Position numbers and translations under genes: made by a program. Shown one piece after another: positions 9,901 through 19,400 of a stretch of 64,000 bases of DNA. The notes beneath the pieces were generated by a model. It had not been told where the DNA came from. It was given only the letters and a program-made list of their open reading frames with translations, and did no database searches. The stretch covers positions 124,001 to 188,000 of the forward strand of contig NZ_LQIW01000045.1 in NCBI RefSeq assembly GCF_001500025.1, written 5' to 3'. Numbering within the stretch: the stretch's first letter is position 1; each line of letters opens with the position of its first letter. This stretch comes from Mycobacterium sp. IS-1590 (GTDB lineage Bacteria; Actinomycetota; Actinomycetes; Mycobacteriales; Mycobacteriaceae).

Positions 9901-12900
9901 CGCGGGCGCGTAACCCGCCCTCTCCAGGCCCTCCCACACGGTTTCGAGCATCAGCCGCTGCTGCGGCTCGATCCACACGGCCTCACGCGGTGAGATGCCG
10001 AAGAACTCGGGATCGAATTCGTCGATGCCCTCGAGGAATCCGCCGAAACGGGTGTATGTCTTGCCCGCGGCCTCGGGGTCGGGATCGTAGAACTCGTCGA
10101 TGTCGAACCGGTCGTCGGGAATCTCGCGGATCGCGTCGACACCGCCGGAGAGCAGTTCCCAGAACGCCTCCGGGTTCGGCGCGCCGGGGAAGCGGCAGGA
10201 GACCGCGATGATCGCGATCGGCTCATCGGTGCGCGGCGGCGCGGCGGTTTCCGCCGGCCGAGACTCCGGACCGGCCTGGTTGCTCAACTCGAGTACCTCG
10301 CCGAGCAGGTAGTCGGCGGCGTCGGACAGCCGGGGATGGTCCATCACCAGCGTCACAGGAATCTCCCGCCCGGTGCCCTGCTCCAGGCGTCGGCGGAGTT
10401 CGACGGCCATCAGCGAGTCCATGCCCAGGTCGAAGAACCCCGCGTCCTCGCGGATCTCGGCGGCGTCGACGCGGGTCACCTCCGCGACCGAGTCGCGCAG
10501 ATAGTTGACCAGCAGACGTTTACGTTGTTGCACAGGAGCTTTGGTGAGGCGCTGGACGAGCTCGGTCGGACCCGACGGCCTCGACGGTGCGGCAGCGGCC
10601 GACGCGGTGGGCACCTCGCGCTCCACATCGGCGAGGAACCCGCGGCGGCCCGCCTGTTGATAGAGCGGCAGGAACCGGGCCCAGTCGATCGTGGCCACGA
10701 CACCCTGTCCCGACGACGCCGACACGACGTCGGCCAGACCGGTGAGCGCTTCGGCCGGTGAAAGCGTCAGCACCCCACGCTGTTCCAGACGCGCACGCGA
10801 TTCCGCGTCGGCCATACCCGCCGACCACGGCCCGAAGTTGACGGCGACACCCGGGACGCCCTGCTCGCGCAGCCGCCAGGCCAGCCCGTCGAGGAACGCG
10901 TTGGCCGCGCCGTAGGCGGTCTGTCCGAATCCACCCCACACCGAAGCGATCGAAGAGGTGGCGACAAAGAAGTCGAGGTTCAGGTCGGCCGCAGCCTCAC
11001 TGAGATGCCATGCGCCCCACACCTTCCCGGCGAAGACACGGTCCACCTCGGCCTCGTCGAGGCTGCCGAGCGGCGTGGTGCCGACCTCACCGGCGGCGTG
11101 GACGATCCCCACCAGCGGAGGCAACTCGGAGTCCACGGTGGCCAACAGGCGGGCCACATCGTGCGCGTCGGCGACGTCGGCGGCGATGACGCGCACATCG
11201 GCGTCGTGGTGTGCGGCCAGCGTGTCGATGCGGTGTGCGATCGCCTCGCTGGGTGCGCGGCGGCTGGTCAGCACCAGGTGCTTGGCGCCGTGCGCGGCAA
11301 GATGAGCGGCGATCTCCAGCCCGATCGCCCCGAGGCCGCCAGTCACCAGATAGGTGCCGTCAGAGCGCACATGCAGTGATGCGGGCTGTTCCGTCCGTCG
11401 AGTCAGTCGAGGTAGGTGGACGTCGGTACCGCGCAACGCGAGCTGATCGTCCCTGACCTCGGAACCGTCGGACGCGGTGATCCGGGCGAGCAGGCCAGAC
11501 CATTCCTCGGCGGAGCACTCCGCCAGGTCCGCCAGGCCACCCCACACCTGCGGCAGCTCCAGTGACGCGGCTCGTCCGAAACCCCACAGGCAGGTCTGGT
11601 CGGGGGCCACGCTGTCGGTCTCGGTGACCCGCTGTGCGCCGCGGGTGGCGATCCAGACCGGCACCCGCCGTTCGGCGGCCGCCGCGGCGCGAAGAACCCG
11701 CCTGGTTCCGCCGAGCACCCGGTGCTGCATGCGCAACAACGACCGCATGGACGTCACCGTCGGGGAGTCCAGCGCCGCGGCGTGCAGTATCCGAAGCGTG
11801 GGGGCGTCGGCACCCGCAGCGCGAAACGCTTCCGTCAGCGCGGCCTCGTCGGCATCGGTGGCCGGGAGCCCGACGACCCGGAACTCGTCGCCCCGGGTGG
11901 CCAGCACGTCGGTCAGCGGCCGGGCGGTGTCGGCGTCATCGGCGACGACGATCCACTCGCACTTCTGGTCAGCCGTGGCAGGCTCTGAAGCGGCCCGCTT
12001 CCAACGGATCTCGTAGCGATCGGCCACGGGCCCGGCGGTCCGTTCCGGTACCGGGCTGTCGCTGCGGGGGCGCTGCCCGGCGGGACGCCGATCGTCGCGG
12101 AACCAGTACTCGCGGTGTTCGAACGGGTAGGTGGGCAGATCGACCTTCCGCGCACCCGGTCGGTGCAGGGCGTCGAACGCGGGTACATGACCCAGCACGT
12201 AGGCGTCGGCGAGTGCCTCGGAGATCTGCCGGTGGTCGGCGAGGTTGGGCCGCAGCGACGCGATCACCTTCGGCGTGGTGGCCGCGTCGGGCCATGCCGC
12301 CAGGGCGGCGGCGGTGAGCACCGGTCGCGGCCCGATCTCCAGCAGTACCTTGCAGTTGATCTCGGCGAGCGTGCGCACGCTCTTGGCGAACTCCACCGGT
12401 TGACGCGCGTGCCGGCGCCAGTAGGCGCCATCGAGCTTGACACTCCTACCGAGCGCAACCCCCGTGCGGTTGTCGATCAGGATCCGTTGTGGCGCAGCGA
12501 AAGTGAACTGCTGAGCGTAGGACTCGAACTCATCGAGGATCGGATCGAGCAGCGACGAGTGAAATGCGTGGCTGGTTTCAAGCCACTCACACCGGACATT
12601 GTCGGCCGACAACCGCGCGACGGCCGCTTCCAGATCGGCTCCGGGCCCCGACAGGACGGTGTTGGCGCCGTTGTAGGCCGCGACCGACAGGCTCGGGAAG
12701 TCGTCGATCAGGAGCTCGACCCGCTCGGCCGCGGCGAACACCGCGGCCATCCGCCCGCCCGCGGGCAGGCTGCCGAACAGCCGTCCCCGTTCGGCGATCA
12801 GGCGTGCGCCATCCTCGAGGCCGAACACACCCGCGACGCAGACCGCCGCGTACTGGCCGACGCTGTGGCCCAACACGACGTCGGGCTCGAAACCCCACGA

Positions 12901-14769
12901 CTGCCAGAGCCGGGCGAGGCCCATCTCCACCGCGAACAAGGCGGGCTGTGCGTACGACGTCTGCCGCAGCGTCTCCCCGGCCTGCGGGCTGTCAACATCG
13001 AAAACAACGTCGAGCAAAGGTTTTTCGAGGACATCGGCCACCGCGGCGGCGCACCGTCGCATCGTGTCGGCGAACACCGGTTCGGTGTCGAACAATTCGC
13101 GCGCCATGCCGGGGTACTGGCTGCCCTGGCCGGTGAACAGCCACGCCGTCTTCGGCGGTTCGTAGCACTCTCCGCGAACCAGACCCGGGGCCGGGCGGTC
13201 CTCGGCGAGCGCACCGAGAAGTTCGGTGGCCGAGTGGGCCGAGCCCACCACCAGCGCGGCGCGGTGTTCCAGGTGGGCACGGCCGACCCCCGCCGAGAAG
13301 CACACGTCGCTCAGCGCAGCATCGGGGTGTTCGGTCATCCACGCGCGGTAGCGCTCGGCGGTCTTGCGCAGCGCGGCGGGTGTGCGCGCTGACAGCGGCA
13401 GGACGCTGAACCGCGGCGCCGCGTCCTCCGGCTCCGGCGAAACAGCGGCCAACCCGGGCGCCTCTTCGAGGATGACGTGAGCGTTGGTGCCCGCGAATCC
13501 GAACGAGCTCACGCCGGCGATCCGCGGCCGGTCGCCACGCTTCCACGGGACGGTCTCGGTGACGACCTCGACCGGTAGCCGGTCCCAGGGAATGTGCGGC
13601 GAGGGGTTTTCGAAGTTGAGGTGCTTGGGCAGCGATTCGTTTTCGAGCGCCAGCACGACCTTGAGGACGCCCGCGATTCCCGCGGCTGCCTCCAAATGGC
13701 CGATGTTGGTCTTCGCCGAGCCGATCAGCAGGGGGCGGCCGGGCTCACGTCCGGCACCGAACGCCGCACCAGCCGCCTGTGCCTCGATCGGGTCGCCGAG
13801 CGAGGTGCCCGTGCCGTGCGCCTCCAGGTATCCGACATCGCCGGGTCGCACGCCTGCGCGGGCAAGTGCGTCGTTGATGACCCGTTGCTGCGCAACGCCG
13901 TTGGGCACCGTCAGCCCGCCCGATGCGCCGTCCTGATTGACCGCGCTGCCGCGGATCACGGCCCGGATCCGGTCGCCGTCGCGGATTGCGTCCTCGAGGC
14001 GTTTGATGACGATGACGCCGCAACCCTCACCCCGCACATAGCCGTCGGCTGCCGCGTCGAAGGTCTTGCACCGGCCGTCGGGGGCGAGCATGCGGGCGTT
14101 GGAGAACGTGATCATCGTCGCGGGCGTCAACAGCACGTTCACCCCGCCCGCCAGCGCGAGGTCGCATTCGCCCAGGCGCAGCGCCTGGCACGCCTGATGG
14201 ATGGCCACGAGCGACGAGCTGCACGCGGTGTCCACGGCGACCGCCGGCCCCTGCAGGCCCAACCGGTAGCTGATACGGCCCGCCGCTGCGGCGTTGGACG
14301 TCCCGATCGCCATGTAGGCCTCGATCTCGGAGTACGTCAGCTCGTCGGAGGCCATGCCGAGGTAGTCGTGGGTCGACAACCCCATGAACACACCGGAGTT
14401 GGTTTCGGCCAGTGCCGTCGGCGCGATACCCGAGTGCTCGACCGCCCGCCACGCCGTCTCGAGCAGGAGCCGATGCTGCGGGTCCATCATCCTGGCCTCG
14501 CGCGTCGACATCCCGAAGAACGGGGCGTCAAAGCCGGTCGCATCGTCGATGAAGCCTGCTCGGCGGGTCACCACCTTGCCCGGCGCCCCGGGTTCGGGGT
14601 CGAAGAAGTCCTCGGCGTCCCAGCGCTCGGCCGGCACCTCGGAGATCGCGTCGCGGCCTTCGCGCAGCAGGTCCCAGAACTCGTCGGCGTCGCGCGCGCC
14701 GGGGAATCGCGCCGCGTATCCGACGATGGCGAAGCGGGTGGTCGGGTCGTGATCCGCGACTAGTGCCAT
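3931..14769 (-). CDS. pks: Bimodular type I polyketide synthase of the trehalose polyphleate locus
   Basis: A 3612-residue PKS with two modules. Module 1 is KS (active Cys183), AT (Ser636 in GHSVG), a structural half-KR, KR near residues 1140-1330 and ACP (Ser1452 in DSL). Module 2 is KS (Cys1687), AT (Ser2147), DH (His2448 in HVIYGTVVVP), ER (near 2840-3150), KR and ACP (Ser3552). There is no thioesterase. Both AT domains have SHAFH, the malonyl-CoA signature, fitting straight-chain products. KR2 has the LDD motif (B-type). KR1 lacks LDD and has Trp eight residues before the catalytic Tyr (A-type). In the TPP pathway this enzyme is known to make phleic acids (double bonds every four carbons). 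The gene is divergent from papA3. Module 1 lacks a DH, which is notable. Confidence 0.95.
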   Translation of the reverse strand: MALVADHDPTTRFAIVGYAARFPGARDADEFWDLLREGRDAISEVPAERWDAEDFFDPEPGAPGKVVTRRAGFIDDATGFDAPFFGMSTREARMMDPQHRLLLETAWRAVEHSGIAPTALAETNSGVFMGLSTHDYLGMASDELTYSEIEAYMAIGTSNAAAAGRISYRLGLQGPAVAVDTACSSSLVAIHQACQALRLGECDLALAGGVNVLLTPATMITFSNARMLAPDGRCKTFDAAADGYVRGEGCGVIVIKRLEDAIRDGDRIRAVIRGSAVNQDGASGGLTVPNGVAQQRVINDALARAGVRPGDVGYLEAHGTGTSLGDPIEAQAAGAAFGAGREPGRPLLIGSAKTNIGHLEAAAGIAGVLKVVLALENESLPKHLNFENPSPHIPWDRLPVEVVTETVPWKRGDRPRIAGVSSFGFAGTNAHVILEEAPGLAAVSPEPEDAAPRFSVLPLSARTPAALRKTAERYRAWMTEHPDAALSDVCFSAGVGRAHLEHRAALVVGSAHSATELLGALAEDRPAPGLVRGECYEPPKTAWLFTGQGSQYPGMARELFDTEPVFADTMRRCAAAVADVLEKPLLDVVFDVDSPQAGETLRQTSYAQPALFAVEMGLARLWQSWGFEPDVVLGHSVGQYAAVCVAGVFGLEDGARLIAERGRLFGSLPAGGRMAAVFAAAERVELLIDDFPSLSVAAYNGANTVLSGPGADLEAAVARLSADNVRCEWLETSHAFHSSLLDPILDEFESYAQQFTFAAPQRILIDNRTGVALGRSVKLDGAYWRRHARQPVEFAKSVRTLAEINCKVLLEIGPRPVLTAAALAAWPDAATTPKVIASLRPNLADHRQISEALADAYVLGHVPAFDALHRPGARKVDLPTYPFEHREYWFRDDRRPAGQRPRSDSPVPERTAGPVADRYEIRWKRAASEPATADQKCEWIVVADDADTARPLTDVLATRGDEFRVVGLPATDADEAALTEAFRAAGADAPTLRILHAAALDSPTVTSMRSLLRMQHRVLGGTRRVLRAAAAAERRVPVWIATRGAQRVTETDSVAPDQTCLWGFGRAASLELPQVWGGLADLAECSAEEWSGLLARITASDGSEVRDDQLALRGTDVHLPRLTRRTEQPASLHVRSDGTYLVTGGLGAIGLEIAAHLAAHGAKHLVLTSRRAPSEAIAHRIDTLAAHHDADVRVIAADVADAHDVARLLATVDSELPPLVGIVHAAGEVGTTPLGSLDEAEVDRVFAGKVWGAWHLSEAAADLNLDFFVATSSIASVWGGFGQTAYGAANAFLDGLAWRLREQGVPGVAVNFGPWSAGMADAESRARLEQRGVLTLSPAEALTGLADVVSASSGQGVVATIDWARFLPLYQQAGRRGFLADVEREVPTASAAAAPSRPSGPTELVQRLTKAPVQQRKRLLVNYLRDSVAEVTRVDAAEIREDAGFFDLGMDSLMAVELRRRLEQGTGREIPVTLVMDHPRLSDAADYLLGEVLELSNQAGPESRPAETAAPPRTDEPIAIIAVSCRFPGAPNPEAFWELLSGGVDAIREIPDDRFDIDEFYDPDPEAAGKTYTRFGGFLEGIDEFDPEFFGISPREAVWIEPQQRLMLETVWEGLERAGYAPANLRGSRTGIFAGVAANEYAHLLSSESVDKIEPYFITGNALNAIAGRVAFALGLEGPAMAVDTACSSALVAVHQAVQALRSSDCDMALAGGVNVLLSPVTVIAASRARMLSPVGRCKTFDASADGYVRSEGCGILVLKRLSDAERDGDRICAVIPSSAVNQDGASSGLTVPNGGAQQRLIRTALSRAGLTGTDIDYLEAHGTGTPLGDPIEVQAAAAVYGASRDPDHPLLMGSVKTNIGHTESASGAAGLIKVVLSLQNEAIPRSLHFQDPSPHIPWDTLPVRVVDETRPWQTNGRPRRAGVSSFGFTGTNAHVIVEEPPQSATADEYSSDGDTTEPAELRAPLHVLPLSARSPEALMASAQRYGDWLSANPKVDIADVCFTAGAGRSHFEYRGALVIDSVQGAGELLTDLAENRIRPGVVRGECADVPTTAWLFTGQGSQYPGMARELFDSEPVFADTVKRCAEAVDGMLPKPLLEVLFATDKETGSALRHTSYAQPALFAVEMGLARLWQSWGIEPDVVLGHSVGQYAAACVAGVFGIEDGARLIAERGRLFGSLPEGGRMAAVFADAKQVEDVVGEFPRVSVAAYNGPNTVVSGPGEDVERIVDRFTGEGIRCTALETSHAFHSELLDPILDEFESYAAQFDFAAPAVPLVCNRTGTVLTGHADLNAQYWRRHSRQPVQFAESVRTVAALGCSVLIEIGPQPVLTGAAVQVWPEHVAAPRPIVSLRKGVADRRQIADALAAAYVGGLRPDFAALHPKPRRRLELPTYPFQRRRFWPRTSGIPAEGAGSAAASGLLGSAKELASGDTVFTSRLSVRSQPWLADHVIYGTVVVPGATYAAMALAAVGAPAQVRDVIFYEPIILPEKASREVQLTLRPEGDGDEWRFQVHSRPFGERGGEWSLNADGTVVSGVGDHPASEDPIDEAIERCNRMRPQDLFETFADMELAWGPTWSGSLKSLWFTEGEAIGDLFVGEELTDQLGDEPMHPVLMDLCTGVTFPAFPSELAIEQGVNDLFLPLRYGQVTLREKMPRRFYCRARWRTGEITSETYVFDLDFVSRDGRPLGGIREFTVKRAPREALLRGLGGDATRLLYTLGWHEVPLPDTDAAGPEGTWLVAGFDELAAALPGCIAYDRRTDAQPLGRQLADAHGRGIPFSGAVWRATPPRPGESNTEAAARIEADIADLLDAVHTVARGEAKLPNGLWIVTERAVATESGEPVDPAQAALWGLGRTTINEEPALRCTLVDCDGTPEAVRAVTGLLAAPVGEPELALRQGKLLASRLVPWARSGHLTVPRSSEYVLAPTERGAIDNLRLSETELSPPAEGYVQVRVQAAGLNFRDVLNVLGLYPGDPGPIGGDFAGVVTHVGDGVTGLEVGQHVYGFMQGAFASRFNVPAQLVAPVPDGLGAVAAATIPAAALTVRLAFDWAQLKAGERVLIHAASGGVGLYAVQMAQQHGAIVFATASKYKRETLRKMGVKYVYDSRTTDFADQILADTDGAGVDVVLNSLTNEGFVEATVRATAQNGRFAEIAKRDIWTPEQMAAARPDIAYEIIALDLTALQNPDHVKRLLIEVSDGMATREWTPLPAEIYPITEARAAFRRMQQARHIGKIVLQIPNPLQPRPDRSYLITGGLGAIGLHTAAYLAQLGAGDIVLTSRREPGADAQRAIDEITERYKCRIHVFAADVGDEAEVARLLNRIRAELPPLAGVAHLAGVLDDALLNEQNVDRFRTTLQPKAFGAYHLDRWTRGDELDFFIVSSSVSSVFGSPGQANYATANALLDGLVARRRAEGLPATAVNFGPWAEGGMASSEAARANLNAQGLVPLPPSAALNALSEVVANGTGQATVVKANWQRAAKLLGATRPPILDLVLPRPEGETTGDSELLRQLQDIPVPQRAAFVTEFLQREVQNFLRLAQPPAATSRFLDLGTDSLMAIELRNRLHSQFGGAFTINATAVFDYPTIGGLAEYLVGQLPDADRAESADAQPVSPAD

Positions 14770-15015
14770 GCCGTTGCCCCCTTCTGCATCGGTGGCTGAT
14801 CGGTGGCTGGGCGTCCCGACGCGCAGTGACGCTCCCGTAAATAAACTCCCTCGGCCCCCACTATTCCACTACTCCGGTTGGGATGCGATGGCTCCCCCGC
14901 CCGTTTCTCAGTCGCGCCACGGCCGATCGCGAGGCGAGAGTATGTTGATCCGGCAGCGGTTCCTGGCGGGGCAGGAGCTACGCAAAGTAGGCGAACCGGT
15001 AGAGGACTGAGGATT
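14770..15015. promoter_or_regulatory. Divergent promoter region between pks and papA3
   Basis: This 246-bp spacer must hold the start signals of the leftward pks and the rightward papA3-mmpL10-fadD24-pE group. An 11-bp unit, ATCGGTGGCTG, is tandemly repeated at 14788-14798 and 14799-14809, just upstream of the pks start; it could be a regulator site or part of a leader. An AAGGGGG stretch precedes the pks ATG. A possible -10 for papA3, TATGTT, lies near 14941. No other gene is supported here. Confidence 0.45.
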
Positions 15016-16437
15016 TTGCGCATCGGCAAGATTACGGTTGGGGCGCTTGATGAATGGTCCCTCGAGCCGGGCTCCGTCACATCCTGGCATCCGACGGCCG
15101 CGGCCGCCGATTCGGCGCGACTGGCCCCGGTCAGTTCGGTTCCGGTCAGCTACATGCAACGACAGCACCTCCGGAACTACTGCGAGCGAACCGCGGCGGG
15201 ACTCAACTTCTCGCGGCAGATCATCGCGAGCTGCGAGGTCTCCGGCGAATGCGATATCGCCGCGATGGATCAGGCCGTCAATTCCTACCTGCGTCGGCAT
15301 GACACATTTCGCAGCTGGTTCGAATACACCGACGATGGCGAATTCATCCGCCATGCGCTCGAAGATCCGTCCGTCATCGAATTCGTGCCGATCGACCACG
15401 GCACGATGTCGGCCGACGAAATCCACGCTCACGTCGTCGGCATACCAAGCCCGTTGGAATGGGGTTGCTTCACTTTCGGAATCATCCAGCACGATGGCCA
15501 TTTCACGTTCTTCGCAGCGATGGACCACATTCACGGTGACGCAACGCTGATCGGCACGACGATGTTGGAAGCCAACGGAATGTATTCGGCGTTGAGCGGG
15601 GGCGGTCAGCCTCTCGCACTGCCCGAGCCGGGCAGCTTCGACGAATTCTGTATCCGCGAGCGAGAGCGCACGTCGGGATTGACCCTGGATTCGCCCGAAG
15701 TCGCGGCGTGGGTTGAATTCGCCGAGAACAACGACGACGGCTTTCCCGAATTTCCTCTGCCCCTGGGTAACCCGCGCGAGGCGACCAGCAGCGACATGAC
15801 ATCGGAACTGCTGATGAACCCCGCGCAGACCGAGCGCTTCGAGGCCGCGTGCGCGGCGGCCGGGGCGCGTTTCGTCGGCGGACTGTTCGCCTGCCTTGCC
15901 CAGGTCGAGCACGAACTGACCGGTGCACTCACCTATTACGGCCTCACCCCGCGCGATTCCCGTGCGGCCACCGACAATTTCATGACCCAGGGCTGGTTCA
16001 CCGGGCTCATTCCGATCACCGTGCCGATCGGCGCGGCCTCATTCGGCGAAGCCGCGTGGTCGGCACAGGCCTCGTTCGACTCGAATTTGAACATGGCCAA
16101 GGTGCCGTATTACCGCGTCCTGGAATTAGCGCCGTCGTTAAATTGGCCGCAGCCGAATTTCCCCGTGTCCAATTTCTTCCATGCGGGCGCCGCACCGTTG
16201 AATGCGGTCCTGGCGGCCGCCGATATGGGGCTCGCAGACAATATCGGGATCTACCCCGACGGCCGATTCTCCTATCAGCTGACCGTCTACATATTCCGCT
16301 ACGGCGAAGGCACCGCCATGGCGATCATGCATCCCGACAATGCGGTCGCCAGCAAATCCGTTGCGCGCTACATGAATACGATGAGGTCGGTGTGCGGACG
16401 CGTCGCCGACACGGGGCAGTGGGGGCGCGTCGCATAG
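15016..16437 (+). CDS. papA3: PapA3-type acyltransferase of TPP biosynthesis
   Basis: A polyketide-associated acyltransferase of the condensation-domain superfamily, 473 residues if it starts at the TTG at 15016, which has GAGGA just upstream. The first residues then read MRIGKITVGALDEW, typical of PapA proteins. A longer frame back to 14878 exists but lacks this fit. The catalytic HxxxD is DHIHGDA (His171, Asp175). In TPP biosynthesis PapA3 transfers acyl chains onto trehalose to give a diacyltrehalose-like precursor. It is the first gene of the rightward group; the mmpL10 start lies 27 bp downstream. Confidence 0.92.
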   Translation: MRIGKITVGALDEWSLEPGSVTSWHPTAAAADSARLAPVSSVPVSYMQRQHLRNYCERTAAGLNFSRQIIASCEVSGECDIAAMDQAVNSYLRRHDTFRSWFEYTDDGEFIRHALEDPSVIEFVPIDHGTMSADEIHAHVVGIPSPLEWGCFTFGIIQHDGHFTFFAAMDHIHGDATLIGTTMLEANGMYSALSGGGQPLALPEPGSFDEFCIRERERTSGLTLDSPEVAAWVEFAENNDDGFPEFPLPLGNPREATSSDMTSELLMNPAQTERFEAACAAAGARFVGGLFACLAQVEHELTGALTYYGLTPRDSRAATDNFMTQGWFTGLIPITVPIGAASFGEAAWSAQASFDSNLNMAKVPYYRVLELAPSLNWPQPNFPVSNFFHAGAAPLNAVLAAADMGLADNIGIYPDGRFSYQLTVYIFRYGEGTAMAIMHPDNAVASKSVARYMNTMRSVCGRVADTGQWGRVA

Positions 16438-16464
16438 GGTGGGCCCGGTCGAATTGAGGACGAT

Positions 16465-19400
16465 ATGCGTCGGCTAGCCGATCTCGTGGTGCGGTGGCCG
16501 TGGGTGGTCATCGGCGTGTGGCTCGCGATGGTCGTCGCGCTGCCGCTGACGGTGCCCTCCCTGGGTGAGATGGCCCAGAAGCACCCGCTGTCGATACTGC
16601 CCGCCGACGCACCGTCGAGCGTCACCGCCGCCAGGATGGCCGAGGCGTTCGGTGAGTCCGGCAGCGACGACCTGCTGCTGGTGGCGCTGGTCAACGAGAG
16701 CGGCCTGACGCCCGCCGACGAGGCCACCTATCGCAAGCTCGTCGACGCGTTGCGCGACAACGTCACCGACGTCGAGTCGGTGCAGGATTTCATAGCCACA
16801 CCCCAGCTGCGACCGTTCCTGACCAGTCAAGACAAGACGACCTGGGTGTTGCCGGTCAGCCTAAAGGGGGAGCTGGGCACACCGCGGGCGTTCGACTCCT
16901 TCAATCGCGTATCGGACCTGATCGAACAGAACGTCGCGGGCGGTTCCGTCGCGGCGTATCTGACCGGGCCGGCGGCCACCGTCGCCGATCTCACCGTCGC
17001 CGGCGAGAACGACCGCCTGCCCATCGAGATCGCGATCGCGGTCATGGTTCTGGGCGTCCTGCTGCTGGTCTACCGAAACGTCGTCACGATGTTGCTGCCG
17101 CTGGCGACCATCGGATCGTCGCTGTTGATCGCGCAGGCCGTCGTCGCCGGGTTCTCCGAACTGACGGGCGCGGGCGTCTCCAACCAGTCCATCGTGTTCC
17201 TGAGCGCGATCATGGCCGGCGCCGGAACGGACTACGCGGTGTTCCTGATCAGCCGGTACCACGACTACGTGCGGTCCGGCGAGGGCTTCGACCATGCGGT
17301 CAAGGCGGCGATGATCTCGATCGGCAAGGTCATCACCGCGTCCGCGGCCACGGTCGGCGTGACGTTCCTGCTGTTGAGCTTCGCGCAGATGGGGGTTTTC
17401 CGGACCGTCGGGGTGTCGTCGGCGATCGGGATCGGCATCGCCTATCTGGCGGGGGTGACCCTGCTTCCGGCGATCCTGGTGCTGGCCGGACCGCGCGGAT
17501 GGGTGAAGCCGCGGCGTGAGCTGACCGCGCGCTTCTGGCGACGCTCCGGTGCCCGCATAGTGCGCCGGCCCGTGCCGCATCTGGTCGCCAGCCTGCTCGT
17601 GCTGGCCCTGCTGGCCGGCATCGCCGTGTTCGCCGACTACAACTACGACGACCGCAAGGTGCTGCCGGCATCGGCGCCGAGTTCGGTCGGGTACGCGGCA
17701 CTGGAAAGCCACTTCCCGATCAACCAGTCCATCCCCGAGTACATCTTGATCCAGTCGCCGCACGACCTGCGGACGCCGCGGGCGCTCGCCGACCTCGAAC
17801 AGATGGCGTCGCGCGTCGCGCAGCTGGAGGATGTCGGCATGGTCAGCGGTATCACCCGCCCGGTCGGCGAGGTGCCGATGGAGTTCCGCGCGACCTTCCA
17901 GGCGGGCATCGTCGGGGACCGGCTGGCGGATGGATCCGCGCAGATCGGCCAACGCAGCGGGGAGCTGAACGAACTCAGGGACGGGGCCGACACGCTGGCC
18001 GACAGCCTGGCCGACGTGCGCGGGCAGATCAACGCGATCGCGCCCAGCATCCAGGATCTCGTCGACACGTTCTCCTCGGTGCGCACCGAGTACGGCGGTG
18101 ACAAGTTGGTGCGTGACGTCGAGACCGCGGCCAAACTCGTCGCGAGCATCAACGCGCTCGGCAACTCGATGGGCGTGAACTTCCGCGCGGTCCGGGACCT
18201 GTTCGCATGGATCGGCCCGGTGCTGACCGCGCTGCAGGGCAACGCGGTGTGCGACGCCAACCCGTCCTGCGTCGACACCCGCAATCAATTTCAGCGGTTG
18301 ACCGCCGCGCGCGAGGACGGGACCCTCGACGAGATGAACGGTCTGGCGCAGGAACTCCAGGGCGTCGAGGACCGCCAGACCCTCAACGAAGCGGTGACCA
18401 AACTCAACGCCGCGATGGCGAGCGTAGCCAGGGCGGTCAACACGATGGGGCTGGATCAGCCGGGCGGTCCGCAGCGCGGCCTGACCGACCTGCAGCGCGG
18501 CGCGAATCGCCTCGCCACGGGAAGCCGGGAAGTGGCGGGTGGGGTGGACGAACTCGTCAAACAGGTCAAGGTGATCGCCGCCGGGCTGAACGAGGCCTCG
18601 ACCTTCCTGCTGACGATGCGCAGCAACGCCTCGGATCCCTCGCAGGCCGGTTTCAACATCCCGCCCGAAGTGCTGAACCTGCCCGACTTCAAAAAGGCTG
18701 CCGCGGCCTACATTTCGCCTGACGGCCGGTCGGTGCGGTACCTGGTCCAGACCAAGCTCAACCCGTTCAGCGCCGAGGCGATGGACCAGGTGGACGAGAT
18801 ACAGGACATCGCTCGCGGCGCGCAACCGAACACCGCGCTGGCCGACGCGACGATCTCCATGGGCGGCTTCCCGGCAGCGCTGCGCGACACCCGCGACTAC
18901 TACCAGCAGGACATCCGGTTCATCATCGTCGCGACCCTGATCGTCGTGCTGCTGACGTTGATGGTGCTGCTGCGCGCGATCATCGCGCCGCTGTACCTGG
19001 TGGGGTCCGTGGTGGTGTCCTACTTCGCGGCGCTCGGTATCGGGGTGCTCACGTTCCAGCTGCTTCTCGGGCAGGAATTGCATTGGAGCGTGCCACCTTT
19101 GGCGTTCGTGGTACTGATCGCGGTGGGCGCCGACTACAACATGCTGTTCGTGTCCCGATTGCGCGACGAGTCGCCGCACAGCGTCCGCTACGGGGTGATC
19201 CGGACATTGGGGTCGACGGGCGGTGTCATCACGGCCGCAGGGCTGATCTTCGCGGCGTCGATGGCCGGCCTGCTGTTCTCCAGCATCGGTATCGTCGTTC
19301 AGGGCGGCTTCGTGATCGGGATCGGAATCCTGTTGGACACGTTCGTGGTTCGCACCATCACCGTGCCCGCGGTCGCCGCGCTGGTCGGGCGCGCGAACTG

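Noticed and set aside
14878..15015. Upstream extension of papA3
   Set aside because: The 46 additional codons lack similarity to PapA proteins; the TTG at 15016 has a ribosome site and the proper N-terminus.
16861..19179. Long leftward open frame (772 codons) opposite mmpL10
   Set aside because: Antisense to a well-supported MmpL gene; low-complexity Arg/His/Gln-rich translation with no recognised domain.
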